The notes beneath the pieces were generated by a model that saw nothing but the letters and a program-made list of their open reading frames with translations, was not told the origin of the DNA and searched no databases. The position numbers were made by a program, and so were the translations under genes. This document shows, piece after piece, positions 6,445 to 8,758 of a stretch of 8,758 nucleotides of DNA. Source of the stretch: an uncultured Odoribacter sp. (GTDB taxonomy: Bacteria > Bacteroidota > Bacteroidia > Bacteroidales > Marinifilaceae); the NCBI GenBank assembly GCA_947039985.1, contig CAMRAP010000062.1, positions 1 through 8,758 of the forward strand. Reading direction: 5' to 3'. Every line of letters starts with the position of its first letter. Position 1 is the stretch's first letter.

Positions 6445-6457
6445 CTGTATTGTATAT

Positions 6458-7882
6458 TTATTTTATAAGTTTGATAGCAATACCTTGTCTATCCAACTCT
6501 TTAGCCATTTTTTCAATCGCCTCAAAATGTTCGCTTTCAATTCCCAATTTTGAAAGGTTAATTTCAGGAATTTCAAGGGATTGAATCTCTTTACTACTTG
6601 TTTTATCGATAATCATACCCACAGCACAAGTATTGTTGGAGATAGGATCGATCAAGATAAATGCACCTGTATGTTTGTTTTTCTGATAAGGGTCGAAAAA
6701 CAGAGGCTTTCCTGTGGTAAAGATTACTTTTGATATTTCGTTCAGTTGTAAGGTTTCGCAGGGAGATTGCTCCATTGTGTTTACATTTACCTTATAACTG
6801 ATTTTATCAATCTTTGCCCGAGTTAAATTGGTTGTATGCTTAATAAAAAACTGATTATCAGGACTCATTGCTTTTTCATCCATCCACACCAACATCGCCT
6901 CAAAATTTTGGCTTACAGTTGGTTCATTGTGAGGGTGTACTAGCATCTCACCTCTTGAAATATCAATTTCATCTTCTAATGTAACCGTAATAGCTTGAGG
7001 AGGAAAAGCATAATTCACTTCTCCCTCTGGAGTGATGATTGATTTCACCTTTGAACGTTTCATCGAAGGTAGAGCCATCACTTCATCTCCTTTACGGATA
7101 ATACCAGAAGCAAGGGAACCGCTAAAACCACGAAAATCTAGATTTGGACGCAAAACATATTGAACAGGAAAGCGTAAATCTTTAAAGTTATTATCGCTAA
7201 CAATAGCTATATTTTCGATAAAATTCAACAATGGTTTACCAGTATACCAATCCATGTTTTTTGATGCATCTACTACATTGTCACCCTTCAAAGCAGAAAG
7301 AGGAATATAAGTAATATCTGGAATGTTTAGTGCCTCTGCAAATTGGCTATACGTGCTTACAATTTCATCAAACACCTTCTGATCGTAGTTTACAAGATCC
7401 ATCTTGTTTACTGCCAATACAACGTGTTTGATACCTAATAAAGACACTAGATAAGTGTGGCGACGAGTCTGTGTGATAACACCTGTTCGTGCATCCACTA
7501 GAATGATTGCTAAATTTGCTGTTGAACCACCAGTAATCATATTGCGAGTGTATTGCTCGTGACCTGGGGTGTCAGCTATAATAAACTTACGTTTGTTTGT
7601 CGAAAAATAACGATAAGCTACGTCAATAGTAATACCTTGTTCTCTCTCTGCCTTCAATCCATCCAGCAGTAGGGCATAATCAATCTCCTCACCCGCATTA
7701 CCATATCTCTTGGTATCTTTCTGTAAAGCGTCTAGTTGATCTTCGTATAACTTTTTACTATCAAAAAGTAGGCGACCAATTAAGGTTGATTTTCCATCAT
7801 CAACAGAACCAGCTGTAAGTAATCTTAGTAGGTCCTTTTTTTCGTCCTGGTCTAAGAATTCTTTTATATTTAAGTTTTCCAT
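6458..7882 (-). CDS. cysN: Sulfate adenylyltransferase subunit 1 (ATP sulfurylase GTPase subunit)
   Basis: CysN is the GTPase partner of CysD: GTP hydrolysis drives the unfavourable formation of APS from sulfate and ATP. The 474-residue length matches stand-alone CysN (about 475 in E. coli), so no APS kinase domain is fused at the C-terminus. The translation-factor-type G motifs are intact: G1 at G25-S-V-D-D-G-K-S-T33, a switch I region with REQGITIDVAYRYF (80-93), G3 D104-T-P-G-H108 and G4 N159-K-M-D162. Beta-barrel domains like those of EF-Tu follow, with QYVLRP, FRGFSG and the late GAFILIDPISNNTCAVGMI. The gene begins 24 bp after the cysD stop on the same strand, so the two are very likely co-transcribed. 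The strong terminator at 6411-6444 lies just after its stop. Confidence 0.96.
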   Translation of the reverse strand: MENLNIKEFLDQDEKKDLLRLLTAGSVDDGKSTLIGRLLFDSKKLYEDQLDALQKDTKRYGNAGEEIDYALLLDGLKAEREQGITIDVAYRYFSTNKRKFIIADTPGHEQYTRNMITGGSTANLAIILVDARTGVITQTRRHTYLVSLLGIKHVVLAVNKMDLVNYDQKVFDEIVSTYSQFAEALNIPDITYIPLSALKGDNVVDASKNMDWYTGKPLLNFIENIAIVSDNNFKDLRFPVQYVLRPNLDFRGFSGSLASGIIRKGDEVMALPSMKRSKVKSIITPEGEVNYAFPPQAITVTLEDEIDISRGEMLVHPHNEPTVSQNFEAMLVWMDEKAMSPDNQFFIKHTTNLTRAKIDKISYKVNVNTMEQSPCETLQLNEISKVIFTTGKPLFFDPYQKNKHTGAFILIDPISNNTCAVGMIIDKTSSKEIQSLEIPEINLSKLGIESEHFEAIEKMAKELDRQGIAIKLIK

Positions 7883-7906
7883 TTTTTGTCTAAATTAAAT
7901 TGATGA

Positions 7907-8758
7907 TTAGAAATAACCTTCTCTCTTTTTTTGCTCCATACTAGCATCTTGGTCAAAATCAATGGTACGAGTGCTTCGTTCAGATTTTGTTGTAGTCATC
8001 ATCTCTTCAACAATCTTTTCGATGTCGTTTGCTTCTGATTCAATTGCTCCAGTTAATGGCCAGCATCCCAATGTACGGAAACGTACTTCACGCATCTCAA
8101 CTTGATCGTGTAGTTCCTCTGGTAAACGGTCTAATTCAGGCATAATTAAGTTGCCATCAATCTCAATAACTGGACGTTTCTTAGAGTAATAAAGAGGCAC
8201 AATAGGAATGTTTTCCATACGGATATATTGCCAAACGTCTAATTCTGTCCAGTTTGATATAGGAAAAACACGAATTGATTCACCTTTGTGTACTCGTGCA
8301 TTGTATAGATTCCATAGTTCTGGACGTTGATTTTTAGGATCCCATTGGTGAAATTTATCACGGAAGGAATAGATTCGCTCTTTGGCACGTGATTTTTCCT
8401 CGTCACGGCGTGCGCCTCCAAAAGCTGCATCAAATTTATATTTATCTAAAGATGCTAATAAAGCTTGAGTTTTCATTAAGTCTGTATGTACCTTACTACC
8501 ATGCGTAAAAGGGCCAACACCTTCTTCAAAAGCTTTTGTATTAGACTCTACAATTAAGTCCCAATTGTGTTCATTGACATACTTTTCACGAAACTCTATC
8601 ATCTCTTTGAACTTCCACTTTGAATCGATGTGCATCAATGGGAAAGGAACTTTTCCAGGATAGAAAGCTTTTTCAGCTAATCTTACCATGACAGACGAAT
8701 CTTTTCCGATAGAGTATACCATCACTGGATTTTCAAATTCAGCAACCACCTCACGAAT
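7907..8758 (-). CDS. cysD: Sulfate adenylyltransferase subunit 2 (5' end cut by window)
   Basis: CysD is the catalytic subunit of ATP sulfurylase, forming APS from ATP and sulfate; it belongs to the PP-loop ATP pyrophosphatase superfamily. The frame is open to the right edge and its first visible residues are IREVVAEFENPVMVYSIGKD. Comparison with E. coli CysD (302 residues, IIREVAAEF near residue 20) indicates that about 19 residues are missing at the N-terminus. The visible GTG at 8747-8749 is an internal Val, not a start. Family hallmarks are SIGKDSSVM (the PP-loop), FDAAFGGARRDEEKSRAKERI, HQWDPKNQRPELW, RVFPISNWTELDVWQYI, RFRTLGCWPLTGA and the C-terminal MEQKKREGYF. The promoter, and any cysC or cysQ upstream, lie outside the window. 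Confidence 0.97.
   Translation of the reverse strand: MREVVAEFENPVMVYSIGKDSSVMVRLAEKAFYPGKVPFPLMHIDSKWKFKEMIEFREKYVNEHNWDLIVESNTKAFEEGVGPFTHGSKVHTDLMKTQALLASLDKYKFDAAFGGARRDEEKSRAKERIYSFRDKFHQWDPKNQRPELWNLYNARVHKGESIRVFPISNWTELDVWQYIRMENIPIVPLYYSKKRPVIEIDGNLIMPELDRLPEELHDQVEMREVRFRTLGCWPLTGAIESEANDIEKIVEEMMTTTKSERSTRTIDFDQDASMEQKKREGYF

Noticed and set aside
6458..7882. CysN-CysC fusion (bifunctional NodQ type)
   Set aside because: The protein stops at 474 residues, the length of stand-alone CysN, and no APS kinase P-loop follows the barrel domains.
8747..8749. GTG at the right edge as the true cysD start
   Set aside because: Coding continues upstream in frame as IRE to the window edge and matches the conserved interior IREVxAEF of CysD, so the start lies outside.

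Overview
The window looks like an ordinary chromosomal segment from an AT-rich Bacteroidota, probably close to the Bacteroidales. The evidence is Bacteroides-like ArgRS, CysD and CysN sequences, TAnnTTTG-type -7 promoter boxes, genes without clear Shine-Dalgarno sequences, and a secreted two-lobed aspartic protease of a style common in that phylum. The genus cannot be fixed from the sequence alone.

Layout from left to right. Positions 1-161 (+) hold the last 52 codons of a TRIC/YicG-type membrane channel protein, which converges on argS (228-2018, -). A perfect hairpin at 144-175 separates them, with the channel gene's stop codon in its loop. argS is divergent from a secreted aspartic protease-like gene (2239-3843, +). 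That gene carries a tandem helical repeat whose central 126 bp are identical between copies. It converges on a nitroreductase gene (3973-4488, -) across a hairpin-rich intergenic stretch. Divergent from the nitroreductase is a six-helix HdeD/DUF308 membrane protein gene (4592-5134, +), followed by an intrinsic terminator at 5210-5243.

The right third is a leftward sulfate-activation and sulfotransfer locus: cysD (5' end cut by the window edge), then cysN, then a PAPS-type sulfotransferase gene (5275-6381). CysD and CysN form ATP sulfurylase, which makes APS. An APS kinase, not visible here, would make PAPS, and the sulfotransferase would move the sulfuryl group to an unknown acceptor. The order cysD-cysN-sulfotransferase resembles the gut Bacteroides locus whose sulfotransferase acts on cholesterol and other steroids (recalled, not checked). 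A strong intrinsic terminator lies between cysN and the sulfotransferase gene, so the latter may depend on read-through.

No IS element, phage gene, CRISPR array, tRNA or rRNA was seen. The points that deserve a second look are the identical core of the protease repeat, the sulfotransferase with its terminator, and two genes whose stop codons sit in the loops of perfect hairpins.
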